This document shows positions 34,274 to 42,198 of a stretch of 64,000 nt of DNA, piece by piece. The notes below the pieces were generated by a model. The model did not search any database. It was not told where the DNA came from and was given only the letters and a program-made list of their open reading frames with translations. The DNA is from Mesorhizobium sp. B2-1-8 (GTDB lineage Bacteria; Pseudomonadota; Alphaproteobacteria; Rhizobiales; Rhizobiaceae). The translations under genes and the position numbers were made by a program. The stretch is from assembly GCF_006442545.2 (NCBI RefSeq), contig NZ_CP083952.1, positions 558,001-622,000 of the forward strand, in the 5' to 3' direction. The number at the start of each line of letters is the position of its first letter. Within the stretch, counting starts at the first letter, position 1.

Positions 34274-34342
34274 TTGCTCGCGGATCAGATAAACAAAACC
34301 CCCGACAGCCAGTGCTGCTATAGCCGCAAAGGCGTACGCGAT

Positions 34343-34534
34343 TTAGCTAACATTGGGATCGGTTGAACTAGCCAGCTCGAGCAGGAGTTCAAAAAAGCGA
34401 TCGGTTGCGAGTGCCGCTCCACCGATTACTAATATTCCAGCTGCGACGGGTCGCCACTTCTCGTTGGCCTTACGAGTCACCCGTCCCCGGCGTTTTGGGT
34501 CCCTAAAAAATGCCCCAGGTCTTTGATGGCTCAT
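34343..34534 (-). CDS. Small single-pass membrane protein (possible)
   Basis: 63 residues: a basic cytoplasmic start (FFRDPKRRGRVTRKANEKWR), then one hydrophobic helix (PVAAGILVIGGAALATD) and a short polar end. The start is preceded by GTGAGGGGAAATA. It could form a pair with the next small frame. It is divergent from the TIR-like gene; whether it is linked to that gene is unknown. Confidence 0.4.
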   Translation of the reverse strand: MSHQRPGAFFRDPKRRGRVTRKANEKWRPVAAGILVIGGAALATDRFFELLLELASSTDPNVS

Positions 34535-34684
34535 TATTTCCCCTCACCTATCGAAGCACCGTGCCAGCCGGCGCCCTTGCCCGACCATTGTTGCTGCAGA
34601 ATAGACGACTTAATCAGCCAATGATAACTCCCAAGAGTTGTGCTAAGCCTACTTTTGCCGATCCTCCAAAATGACTTGGTGCAA

Positions 34685-36070
34685 ATGAAAATCTTCTGGT
34701 CCTGGCAAAGTGACACCCATCAGGCCAGTGGCCGGCATTTCGTACGCGGCGTGCTTACCGATTTGGCGAAGGAGTTGAGTGGCGTAGAAGGAGCCGTGGA
34801 CGCCGAGCGGCCGGAATTTGAGAGCGACGAACAGGAAGCCCTGCCGGCCGACAAAGACCGAATTGAGATTGATCATGACACCCTCAATGTGGGGGGGTCA
34901 CCAATTATCGCCGAAACGATTCTCCGAAAGATACGCGAAGCTGCTGTCTTCGTCGCTGACGTCACCCCCATTTGCATAACGCTAGGAGCCGGTAAGCGGG
35001 TGCCGAATCCCAACGTCATGATTGAGCTCGGTTTTGCATTAGAGGTTCTCGGCCACGAACGCATTGTCCTCGTGATGAACGGGGCGGAGGGAGGATCGGT
35101 TCGCAATCTGCCCTTTGACCTTGGACACTGGCGCTTCCCGGCCGTTTACAAGCTTTCGAAGGATTCGACGGAAGAGTACAGAAAAAAGGTAGCCGCCGAG
35201 CTGAAGCAATCGCTTCGGCAGCGGATTGAACCGGGTCTCAAGTCGGCCAAAGTCGCCCAGGCGGAAAAAAATCGTCAAACGAAACGTGTGCCCAAATTGA
35301 GCGTGGCGATCGAGGATGGACACGACAACCCGTGGACGATCTCACAAGTTGTGTCTTCACTTGACGTCAAAACGCTAGAGGAGATACACGCCGCGACGCC
35401 CCTCCTACCACTCCCTGCCCCACGCCATCCTCGGTTGGGATCCTTGGCAAACATAGGTTCTCGCGCTTCATCGGCTCAATCGCTATTCGGCAGCAGAAGG
35501 CCTCCAAGCGAGTGGTCTCGCGAGGAAACTGACGGCTACAACCGATGGGTCGAGAGATACTACTCGGATTATAAGCTCTTTCTGCAAAAGATGACTGAGT
35601 ACCAACGTTTGATGCAGCGGAGTCTTGAGCTCGTGCTGAAGCTTGAGAACAAGGGAACCCTTGCTGCGACCGCCATCGATGTAGACGTCATTTTTCCCGA
35701 GCAAATCACGCTAGTAGACAATGCTAAGACGCTTGCGGCTTTGAAACCGGTGGCGCCGGAACCGCCAGAACTGAGGCCGATGGGGCCTGGTTCTGCTATC
35801 ATCACACAGGGTCCATTTTCCCTCCGTGTTGACGATATCCTTTCCCGTTTCCCTCGATCGACCCATGTCCATCCAAGCGAGCGCCGGGTTCACTTCACGC
35901 TTGGCGAACTCAAGCACAATCATAAGTCGGTGTTGGATGCATTCATAATTTGCCTCGCCAAGAAAGAAGACGTCGCGTCGTTCAAGGCGACTTACACCAT
36001 CACCGCAAATGAACCTATCGATCCGGTCCACGGGTCTGTCCGCTTCGAAGTGATACTCAAGGACGACTGA
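34685..36070 (+). CDS. TIR-like nucleotide-binding protein, candidate immune effector
   Basis: 461 residues from ATG 34685 (an upstream in-frame ATG at 34640 is less likely). Residues 1-180 form a TIR-like / deoxyribosyltransferase-like Rossmann domain: MKIFWSWQSD, VFVADVTPI and PNPNVMIELGFALE, whose Glu (about 114) matches the catalytic Glu position of TIR NADases and related enzymes. The C-terminal half (about 250-461) has no named domain but contains beta-rich stretches and may sense a trigger. Proteins opening FWSWQSD occur in defence islands. It lies next to the island integrase. NAD-cleaving activity is inferred, not shown. Confidence 0.65.
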   Translation: MKIFWSWQSDTHQASGRHFVRGVLTDLAKELSGVEGAVDAERPEFESDEQEALPADKDRIEIDHDTLNVGGSPIIAETILRKIREAAVFVADVTPICITLGAGKRVPNPNVMIELGFALEVLGHERIVLVMNGAEGGSVRNLPFDLGHWRFPAVYKLSKDSTEEYRKKVAAELKQSLRQRIEPGLKSAKVAQAEKNRQTKRVPKLSVAIEDGHDNPWTISQVVSSLDVKTLEEIHAATPLLPLPAPRHPRLGSLANIGSRASSAQSLFGSRRPPSEWSREETDGYNRWVERYYSDYKLFLQKMTEYQRLMQRSLELVLKLENKGTLAATAIDVDVIFPEQITLVDNAKTLAALKPVAPEPPELRPMGPGSAIITQGPFSLRVDDILSRFPRSTHVHPSERRVHFTLGELKHNHKSVLDAFIICLAKKEDVASFKATYTITANEPIDPVHGSVRFEVILKDD

Positions 36071-36156
36071 GCGCGGAGATAAGCCTCGCGCCAGAATATC
36101 CCCCTAAGTGAGAACCACAGGGGTAGGTCACCTTCCCAGAAACCAGTACAATTCCT

Positions 36157-37527
36157 CTAGGCGGCTGTACGCAATGCCTCCCCGTCAGCGTCACGTTTGG
36201 CGTCCTCGATTGCCTGTTGCGTGGCGTGTGGATCGAGCCAGGAACGAACGGCGCGATCCTTGACGAGGAGACCGCCGATAGCCCCGAACATCTTGCTGCT
36301 GATCGCCTGCTGCTGAGCGCGAAGGTGGTCCTCGAGCAACTTATGCCGGGAAATATAACCTGCGTTGACGCCCGGAATGGCATGGTTCATCAGCAAGCGC
36401 GCGTCGAACTCCGAGACACCAGCTGGCGTTGCCAAGGTCCGGAACGTCTGCCGCAAATCATTGCCCCACTTCGCCAGGACGTCCCGGTGCTCCTTCTGTT
36501 CAGCTAGATGCCCGCTGTCGCTATCCGCCGGGAATAGCCAGTCATTGGCCTGGACAGGATAGCAGTGCCGGTCAAACCGGATCACCCGCACGAGACACAA
36601 GATCATTTGGCGCGACAGCGGAATGTCGAAGGCACGGTCCGCGCCGCCCTTCGGACGCGGGATGTGCAGTACCCGGCGGCGGAGGTCGAGATGCTGCGGC
36701 TTCGCCTCCATCAGGGCCGTGGGCCGGCATCCCGAGAGTAGTGAAAATAGATGGTACTCTCGGCGGATGGGGCTGGGCAACACGGCGACTTGCCGGAACC
36801 AATTTGGCAAGTCGCCCAGTCCCATCGCTGTGTTGCGACGCTCTTCGGAGTTCCAGTCAACCACGCTTGCTGGATTGTCGGTCGGGAGATAGCGATGCGC
36901 CTTTCGCGCATGATTATAGACGGCGCGCAGCGTCCGCATGCTGCCATTTGCAATATACGGACCATGCTCCTTGGTGATCTCGTCATGCTTAGCAATGACT
37001 TTGCCGGGATCGTCGCCCAGTTCCTGCAAAGGGATGTCGAGCCAAATCCTGAAAAGGCGCTCCACGTGGTCACGATACCCCTCGATCGTTCCTTCGCTCC
37101 GGCCTTTCCGGATAAGGTGGGCGTCGCGATAGCGCTCCCACGCTTGCCTTAGGGTGACACCTTTCGGGGTGATATCAGATTGCGCTGCTTCATCCTTGAC
37201 CTGTGAGGTATCGCTTGCATCTGCTGGCATGTCAGCAGCTTTGGGATTGGGGTGCTCACCTCTGGAAATCTGCGCGAGGTACGTCTTTGCTGCTGCGCGA
37301 GCCTCGCGTGTAGACATCGTCTCCGCGTCGCCAATCCGTACTGAAATCGACGCAACGCGCTTGCCATTCTTTCGCAGGTCTCCTTGTACGGCGAATGTCT
37401 TGCTTCGCCTGCCGACGATGACATGGAACCCTCTTAGCTGGGTGTCGCGGGCGCGATACTGTCCCGAACTGGGCGTTTTAAGGTCTCTGGTCGACCTGTC
37501 GTTGACGAGGATACGGATGTCGGCCAT
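36157..37527 (-). CDS. Tyrosine integrase of the tRNA-Arg island
   Basis: A 456-residue phage-type integrase: an arm-binding domain (about 1-95, RDTQLRGFHVIVGRRSKTF), a core-binding SAM-like domain (GVTLRQAWERYRDAHLI), and a catalytic domain with Arg in LLSGCRPTALMEAK, NDLRQTFRTLA at box II, His in MNHAIPG and Tyr in AGYISRHK. Box II normally reads HxLR; here Asn replaces the first His, as in some active relatives. It lies 190 bp from the right att core, oriented away from it, and is the best candidate for integrating the island. Confidence 0.9.
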   Translation of the reverse strand: MADIRILVNDRSTRDLKTPSSGQYRARDTQLRGFHVIVGRRSKTFAVQGDLRKNGKRVASISVRIGDAETMSTREARAAAKTYLAQISRGEHPNPKAADMPADASDTSQVKDEAAQSDITPKGVTLRQAWERYRDAHLIRKGRSEGTIEGYRDHVERLFRIWLDIPLQELGDDPGKVIAKHDEITKEHGPYIANGSMRTLRAVYNHARKAHRYLPTDNPASVVDWNSEERRNTAMGLGDLPNWFRQVAVLPSPIRREYHLFSLLSGCRPTALMEAKPQHLDLRRRVLHIPRPKGGADRAFDIPLSRQMILCLVRVIRFDRHCYPVQANDWLFPADSDSGHLAEQKEHRDVLAKWGNDLRQTFRTLATPAGVSEFDARLLMNHAIPGVNAGYISRHKLLEDHLRAQQQAISSKMFGAIGGLLVKDRAVRSWLDPHATQQAIEDAKRDADGEALRTAA

Positions 37528-37563
37528 AGAGCGGTCCCTGCAAGTCTAGTGCACATCGGTCAG

Positions 37564-37592
37564 AAAATTCAGCCGGTTTTCAGCCGGTTTTA
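37564..37592 (+). repeat. Tandem CAGCCGGTTTT repeats, right island end
   Basis: AAAATTCAGCCGGTTTTCAG and a further CCGGTTTT repeat the motif found at 10438-10466, in the same orientation. It lies between the integrase start and the right att core, a usual place for arm-type sites. Confidence 0.6.
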
Positions 37593-37717
37593 GACTCGCA
37601 CGGGATCAAGCGGTGTGTCCACGCCCAAATACGAAGTTTCTCTCAAGCAACTGTAATAAAAGATAAAATTACAAACATGACGTATAATCGGATATGTTCG
37701 GCGAGTCACAAAAGTAA

Positions 37718-37763
37718 ACTACGAATCTGGGGGTCAGGAGTTCGAATCTCTTCGGGCGCGCCA
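37718..37763 (+). repeat. Island attachment site, right copy (att core)
   Basis: Perfect 46-bp copy of the tRNA-Arg 3' end (10327-10372). It has no 5' half, so it is not a functional tRNA. Its minus strand also encodes the last residues and stop of the serine recombinase. Confidence 0.92.
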
Positions 37764-39404
37764 CTTCAGTACAGAACTGCGAACTCCCGACACCGCCGTT
37801 TCTTCGCCTGACGCCGCGACCAGGGTTTGGAGCAATTCGGATTTTGATCCGATGATTCTGACTTCCTTCTCGGCCACTTCGATCCGCTGCGCCAACGCTC
37901 GCAGGTGATCGCGGCGGTAGCCGCCACGCGGATCGTGCATGCGCTCACGAGCGCCGCGGGCGAATGTGGTGACCATTTCGGAAGTAATCGGCTGGTTGCC
38001 GGTGCTGTCGAACGAAGCCTCGATGCGCTTTGCGTCTGTCGTGGCTTGTTCCTTGATCGCCTTGAGACCCGCCATGCGATCCTTGAGAGCCGGATCGTTG
38101 ACGTCTGTGACGCCAGCTTCGATCGCGTCATAGAGTCTATTGAGGCGCTGGTCGGTCTCGGTGATCTTCCGCTTCAGTTCGCCCAAGTGCTCGCGGCGGC
38201 GCTCAGTGCGTTCCTGCCTCCGACCCAGGACAGCCTCAAGAATGGCGGTGAGCCGTTCTGGCTTGAGAAGCCGCTTCTCCAGGTGATTGGCAACCAGGTC
38301 GTCCAGAAAGGCCATGGGGATTGATTTGCCCTGGCAACCTGCCTTGCCCTGGCGGGCGCGTGTCGAGCAGGTGTAGTAACGATACATAGTGCCAGTGCAG
38401 CCTTTGCCGGTCCTGAGCGTCATGGCTCCTCCGCACTTGGCGCAAAAGCAAATACCGGTAAGGAGAACGGGGCTTGTGGTGACCCTGGGTGGCGTCACCA
38501 TGGGATGGCGAGACTTCAGACGCGCCTGCACGGCATCGAAGGTCTTGCGCTCGATGATTGCCGGCACCGCCATGACGACAACCTCGTCGTCCGGCTTCTT
38601 TGCCCTGCCCTTGAAGCTGCGCGTATTGAAGCGGTGTTCGCCAATATAGGTGGTTCGGGTTAGGACGGCGTGGATTTGCGCCAGTCCCCAGAGACCGCCG
38701 TCTCGTGTGAACAACCGGTTCTCATTCAGATGGCAGGCGATCGATTTGACGCCCATTGGTCCTGAGATTCCATTGCCCTGAAGAAACAGGCGGTAGATCA
38801 ATCGGACGGACTCGGCGTGCAGCGGATCGACCTCCAGCTTCTTCTTGGTCTTCGATCCGCGCTGCTCTGCCGCAACGATCCGGTAGCCAATCGGAGGCAA
38901 CGCCCCATTCCAGAAGCCCTGCCTGGCATTCTCGTTCATGGCGCGGAGCACATGCTTGGCGTTCTCTTTCGACTGGTACTCATCGAAGAGAGCCATGATC
39001 TGGCGCATCATGACATGCATTGGATCGTCACCCATCTCCTGGGTAATCGACACAAGTCTTACGCCGTTCTTGGCGAGCCGCCTGACATGGAACTCAAGCT
39101 CGAAGTGATCGCGGAAGAATCGGCTGAAGGAATGAACGACCACGACATCGAAAGGGGAAGGCTTTGATGTGCCTTCCTCGATCATGCGCTGGAACTCTGG
39201 ACGCTTGTCACTGGTGGCTGATGCGCCTGCCTCGACAAAGGTCTCGACCAGCTCATAGCCACGAGAGGCGCAGTAAGCCTCACCTTGGCGCCTCTGGTCG
39301 GGAATCGAGACATCGTGCTCGGCCTGGCGGGCCGTCGATACGCGAAGGTAGAGGACTGCCCGCGATCCCTTTGCAGACTGCTGCTGTTGTGAAGCCATCT
39401 TCAT
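37734..39404 (-). CDS. Large serine recombinase
   Basis: About 556 residues. The resolvase domain has the nucleophile Ser in VLYLRVSTARQAEHDVSIPD. A recombinase domain follows (GALPPIGYRIVAAEQRG region), then a zinc ribbon (CFCAKCGGAMTLRTGKGC, with CSTRARQGKAGC) and a coiled-coil (about 400-470). It can integrate or excise DNA at short sites. The last residues WRARRDSNS are read from the tRNA-Arg att repeat. ATG 39404 has GGGAGA upstream. A small gene precedes it on the same strand. Confidence 0.92.
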   Translation of the reverse strand: MKMASQQQQSAKGSRAVLYLRVSTARQAEHDVSIPDQRRQGEAYCASRGYELVETFVEAGASATSDKRPEFQRMIEEGTSKPSPFDVVVVHSFSRFFRDHFELEFHVRRLAKNGVRLVSITQEMGDDPMHVMMRQIMALFDEYQSKENAKHVLRAMNENARQGFWNGALPPIGYRIVAAEQRGSKTKKKLEVDPLHAESVRLIYRLFLQGNGISGPMGVKSIACHLNENRLFTRDGGLWGLAQIHAVLTRTTYIGEHRFNTRSFKGRAKKPDDEVVVMAVPAIIERKTFDAVQARLKSRHPMVTPPRVTTSPVLLTGICFCAKCGGAMTLRTGKGCTGTMYRYYTCSTRARQGKAGCQGKSIPMAFLDDLVANHLEKRLLKPERLTAILEAVLGRRQERTERRREHLGELKRKITETDQRLNRLYDAIEAGVTDVNDPALKDRMAGLKAIKEQATTDAKRIEASFDSTGNQPITSEMVTTFARGARERMHDPRGGYRRDHLRALAQRIEVAEKEVRIIGSKSELLQTLVAASGEETAVSGVRSSVLKWRARRDSNS

Positions 39405-39425
39405 AAGCACTGTCTCCCTGTCATT

Positions 39426-39701
39426 TCATGGGCGATCTCCGAAAAGCTGATCGAAGATGTCGCCAAACCATGCCTCGAACGCGTCGATTTCCGGGGAAGT
39501 AACAGGGACGGGCTCTGGCAGATTGTCGGTAACGCGCCACTCGCGTGGATCGTGTTGAACCTGTCGGCCAACGCGTGGACGCAGCTCAACGTGTAGGTAG
39601 TCATACAGGTCGATCGGCAATGTGCCGAGGCGGACCCGTGACAGTTCCGCAGAGGTCGCTTTGCGAGGCGGGTGGGACATGGCCCAAATATGCCCCAGCA
39701 A
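39426..39701 (-). CDS. Small protein upstream of the serine recombinase
   Basis: 91 residues (84 if it starts at ATG 39680). Polar and acidic at the end: YDYLHVELRPRVGRQVQHDP and SPEIDAFEAWFGDIFDQLFG. It is 21 bp from the recombinase start and probably co-transcribed. It may be an accessory factor, but there is no family match I know of. Confidence 0.55.
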   Translation of the reverse strand: MLGHIWAMSHPPRKATSAELSRVRLGTLPIDLYDYLHVELRPRVGRQVQHDPREWRVTDNLPEPVPVTSPEIDAFEAWFGDIFDQLFGDRP

Positions 39702-39770
39702 CCCGTCAAAGCGGAACGACCTATGTATTCGCCAGAACCACCATTCGCACGCTGACGGATCAGCTTTCGT

Positions 39771-40361
39771 TCAACCGGTTTGGCCGCACCGCTCCAGGGC
39801 ATCTTCCTCCTTCAGGGCTGCGACCAGCTTGGCTGCCGCCTCCCAATGTCTGGCGATGTCAGCCCGGACCGTCGCCCTCTCCGGCCGATCCATACCTATG
39901 TCTCCAACGATCGCCTTCATGTCCCGAAGCACCGACGCGATGTGCGGCCAGGGGAAGTCAGACGGATCGTCGATCTCCCTGTCTGCTCCAACGATGATCT
40001 CCAGCTTGGCGACCACGCCAGCAAGCGAAGTCGCGGTCACATCGGGGATTGCGTCGAGATGCTTCAACTCCTCCGTCACGGCGAGCACCTCCGCTTCACG
40101 TGCAACCGCAAACTCTGGGCTCCCATCGACCGTCTGCCAGGCCGCGATCTGCGCCGCTCGGACGCTATTTCCGGAGCCCGATGCCGCCAAATCCGTCAAT
40201 ACCGGAATTCCGGTATTGACCAACATTCGGCTCTCCAGCCGTTGCTGTATTCGGCACAGTAGGAGAGCGACGTGATGGGCTCGCTGCTGGTGGGACCAAA
40301 GGTACAGCGCTCGGTCATCGAACCGGCTTTCCAATGCGGGTTGTCTATCGAATCTGTCCAT
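39771..40361 (-). CDS. Hypothetical protein, paralogue of the 10397-11038 product
   Basis: A 196-residue soluble protein. It shares with the left-end protein LLCRIQQRLE, NTGIPVL, VAREAEVLAVTEELK and VAKLEIIVGADREIDDP followed by FPWPHIASVLRDMKAI. It ends ALERCGQTG without the extra tail seen in the left copy, so this copy likely shows the native length. It is divergent from an XRE gene whose operator-like repeats lie between them. The recurring pair suggests a regulator-plus-target module of mobile elements. Confidence 0.75.
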   Translation of the reverse strand: MDRFDRQPALESRFDDRALYLWSHQQRAHHVALLLCRIQQRLESRMLVNTGIPVLTDLAASGSGNSVRAAQIAAWQTVDGSPEFAVAREAEVLAVTEELKHLDAIPDVTATSLAGVVAKLEIIVGADREIDDPSDFPWPHIASVLRDMKAIVGDIGMDRPERATVRADIARHWEAAAKLVAALKEEDALERCGQTG

Positions 40362-40421
40362 GCGGGTGAGCCTTTTCGTTTGCTGGAAGGCACCTCCTCC
40401 ATATCATAGTGAATGCCGAAT

Positions 40422-40451
40422 AGGAACTATCGTTCCTGGAATGATCGTTCC
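40422..40451. promoter_or_regulatory. Tandem palindromic operators of the right XRE gene
   Basis: AGGAACTATCGTTCCT (40422-40437, perfect arms) is followed at once by GGAATGATCGTTCC (40438-40451, one mismatch). Two adjacent sites with a GGAAC-N4-GTTCC pattern between divergent genes are typical of XRE autorepression. Confidence 0.65.
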
Positions 40452-40472
40452 ATTCCTGAGCTATCTCTGGGA

Positions 40473-40685
40473 ATGGACCTCAAGGAAGTTTTTGCAAGCA
40501 ATTTGCGTCAAATCAGAAGCAGCAAAGGGCTGACGCAGGAAGAGCTGGCAGAGCGCGCAGGGCTTAGCGCTAGATACATCGGCTCAATCGAGCGGGCACA
40601 CGTTTCGGCAAGTGTCACCGTGCTCGGGCGCATCGCAGACGCGCTGGGTGTCGAGCCGCACACGCTGGTGCGGCCGAACAGATAG
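40473..40685 (+). CDS. XRE-family HTH regulator
   Basis: 70 residues from ATG 40473; an ATG at 40413 would place the operator palindromes inside the gene, so it is less likely. Nearly the whole protein is HTH_3: LRQIRSSKGLTQEELAERAG, LSARYIGSIERAHVSAS, VLGRIADALGVEPHTLV. It is a likely repressor of itself and of the divergent 39771-40361 gene through the tandem palindromes just upstream. Confidence 0.85.
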   Translation: MDLKEVFASNLRQIRSSKGLTQEELAERAGLSARYIGSIERAHVSASVTVLGRIADALGVEPHTLVRPNR

Positions 40686-40700
40686 CCTCCCGCGACCGTC

Positions 40701-40759
40701 GAGCCGCTCGCGAGCGCGCCCTCAACAGCGCTGTAGCGAGCGGGCGGCGGCTTTGCGCC
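40701..40759 (+). repeat. 60-bp repeat downstream of XRE gene, copy 2
   Basis: Nearly identical to 11400-11459 and in the same position relative to an XRE gene. It supports duplication of the whole two-gene module. Confidence 0.7.
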
Positions 40760-40918
40760 CATTTCGGACGTTCAAGGGCCGGACCCTCATCTGCCATAAG
40801 CTGCCATACCACTGAGGGGCGATCAATGGCCGAGATTTGTGGAAAGCCGACGTTAATCCGACTGCTATAGCAACGTCATTCGGTAGGTCGTTGAAATGCA
40901 ATTTAGGTGGGCGCTCAG

Positions 40919-41371
40919 ATGCACATGGCAAGGGAGCCAGACCTCAAACTGGCAGGTCTCTCATTGTGGGCGCTGTCACGCGCGTATCCTGGCTGCGACG
41001 ACTATTGGGACGGCTACTGGATTGACATCCTGGCAGTTGTAGACGCCCCCGGCGCTCAAGTTGAGGTGCGGGGCCCGTATGTTCGAAGCGACGAACTTGC
41101 CGCTTTCCATGACCAACTAACGACGCTCTATCGCGACCTTAAGGGCGCGGCTGAGCTGCAATGCATCGAACCTGCTGTAGGTGCGAAGGTAACATGCGGT
41201 TCGTTAGGAGCCATCGAGGTGACTGTCGACATTACGCCTGACCATCTTAGGCAATCCCACCACTTTGTATTTGCAATCGATCAGACGTACCTCGCTGCCA
41301 CTGTTGCTGGGTGCCAGCATTTATTGAGACTATTTCCGGTCAAAGACCCCGCCAAGCATGTATTGGGTTAG
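40919..41371 (+). CDS. WapI-type immunity-like protein
   Basis: 150 residues from ATG 40919. It reads LKLAGLSLWALSRAYPGCDD, YWDGYWIDILAVVDAPGAQV, and ends with AIDQTYLAATVAGCQHLLRLF and PVKDP. The DYWDGNW-like start and the DQTYL...FPV end are the hallmarks I associate with WapI-family immunity proteins, which neutralise contact-dependent toxins. No toxin gene is adjacent, so it would be an orphan. A 62-bp gap separates it from the next small gene. Confidence 0.55.
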   Translation: MHMAREPDLKLAGLSLWALSRAYPGCDDYWDGYWIDILAVVDAPGAQVEVRGPYVRSDELAAFHDQLTTLYRDLKGAAELQCIEPAVGAKVTCGSLGAIEVTVDITPDHLRQSHHFVFAIDQTYLAATVAGCQHLLRLFPVKDPAKHVLG

Positions 41372-41432
41372 ACAACCCCGAAAGGCCGCTATGGTGGGAG
41401 CGGTCGTCAGGCAATTGAGGAGACAGTCTGCA

Positions 41433-41672
41433 ATGGCCAAAGGTCTCTATCGCTATAGCGACGATGCCGTGATGGTTCTTTACGAGCAAAACTCGATGAT
41501 TTTGCCGAACAGCGACTATGTGGAAAGAGGCTACAAGCCAGACATCGACAAGTTGCCCACCCATGCCGAGTGGGTGGCATGGCATCGTGCGAACGGAAGT
41601 GAAGGCCAGACGCATGCGGAATGGTTGGCATGGTGCAAGGCCCACGGAGATGACCATTGGTCCGAGCCTTAG
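41433..41672 (+). CDS. Small hypothetical protein
   Basis: 79 residues from ATG 41433, with GAGGAGA 9 bp upstream. Tandem HAEWVAWHRANG and HAEWLAWCKAHG stretches near the end are an internal repeat of about 18 residues. Charged and soluble. It follows the immunity-like gene on the same strand. No function known. Confidence 0.55.
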   Translation: MAKGLYRYSDDAVMVLYEQNSMILPNSDYVERGYKPDIDKLPTHAEWVAWHRANGSEGQTHAEWLAWCKAHGDDHWSEP

Positions 41673-42198
41673 ACTCTGCCCCTGCACGCATCCCTGCCAC
41701 CATAAACGCTGTCGCGTGGTGGATGCGGCAGGGATAGGTCGGCGGCATGGCCCTTGTGATCCATCGATGTCAGGTTGGGTTGATGTAAGGGTCGGAAGTT
41801 GACACTGGCGACTTTGCGATCGAACGTCCGCTAGCCCTTCATCGATGCCTGAAAGCCGTTGATCCGCTGTCGGCCCCAAGCTGACCCGCCTGCGACCTCG
41901 CGCCTTAACGTAGCGATGGCAAGGGACCTTGGTCGCTCTGCACTATTTCATCCTGGAGTTGGGCTTACTGGACATCGTCCTCGATGAGCGGATGCTGGTT
42001 GGCGGCGGTTCAATTCCGGTTGCCGGATTCTAACTGGGTGCAACCAAACTGGTGAAAACGGCACTAAGCCAGGATTTTTGGTCCTTCATCCTGCCAATCG
42101 CCAAAATACATCAGGTGGTTGGATACCATCAAAAATACCAACACCGAGGCGGGGGAAACCCACTTAATAATGGTGCCGGCCTTCATCGCGCCGCCGAC
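41673..42198. other. Intergenic stretch with one long hairpin
   Basis: An inverted repeat near 41689-41732 (TCCCTGCCACCA pairs with TGGTGG and GCAGGGA) could end transcription from the small gene, but it lacks a T run. No coding frame is convincing in the rest. Confidence 0.4.

Larger units (their letters stand above)
10373..37763. mobile_element. Genomic island integrated at tRNA-Arg (27.4 kb)
   Basis: Bounded by the 46-bp tRNA-Arg repeat. It has a tyrosine integrase just inside the right end, XRE regulators, nested insertion sequences and a cargo of defence-type and secreted proteins, with lower and patchier GC than the left flank. No conjugation genes (relaxase, type IV secretion) were recognised, so it looks like an integrative or mobilisable island rather than a complete ICE. 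A second recombinase-bearing element abuts the right repeat, so the right side may be a tandem array. Confidence 0.85.

Noticed and set aside
37734..37763. Right att core considered as a second tRNA-Arg gene
   Set aside because: It lacks the acceptor 5' strand, the D arm and half of the anticodon stem.
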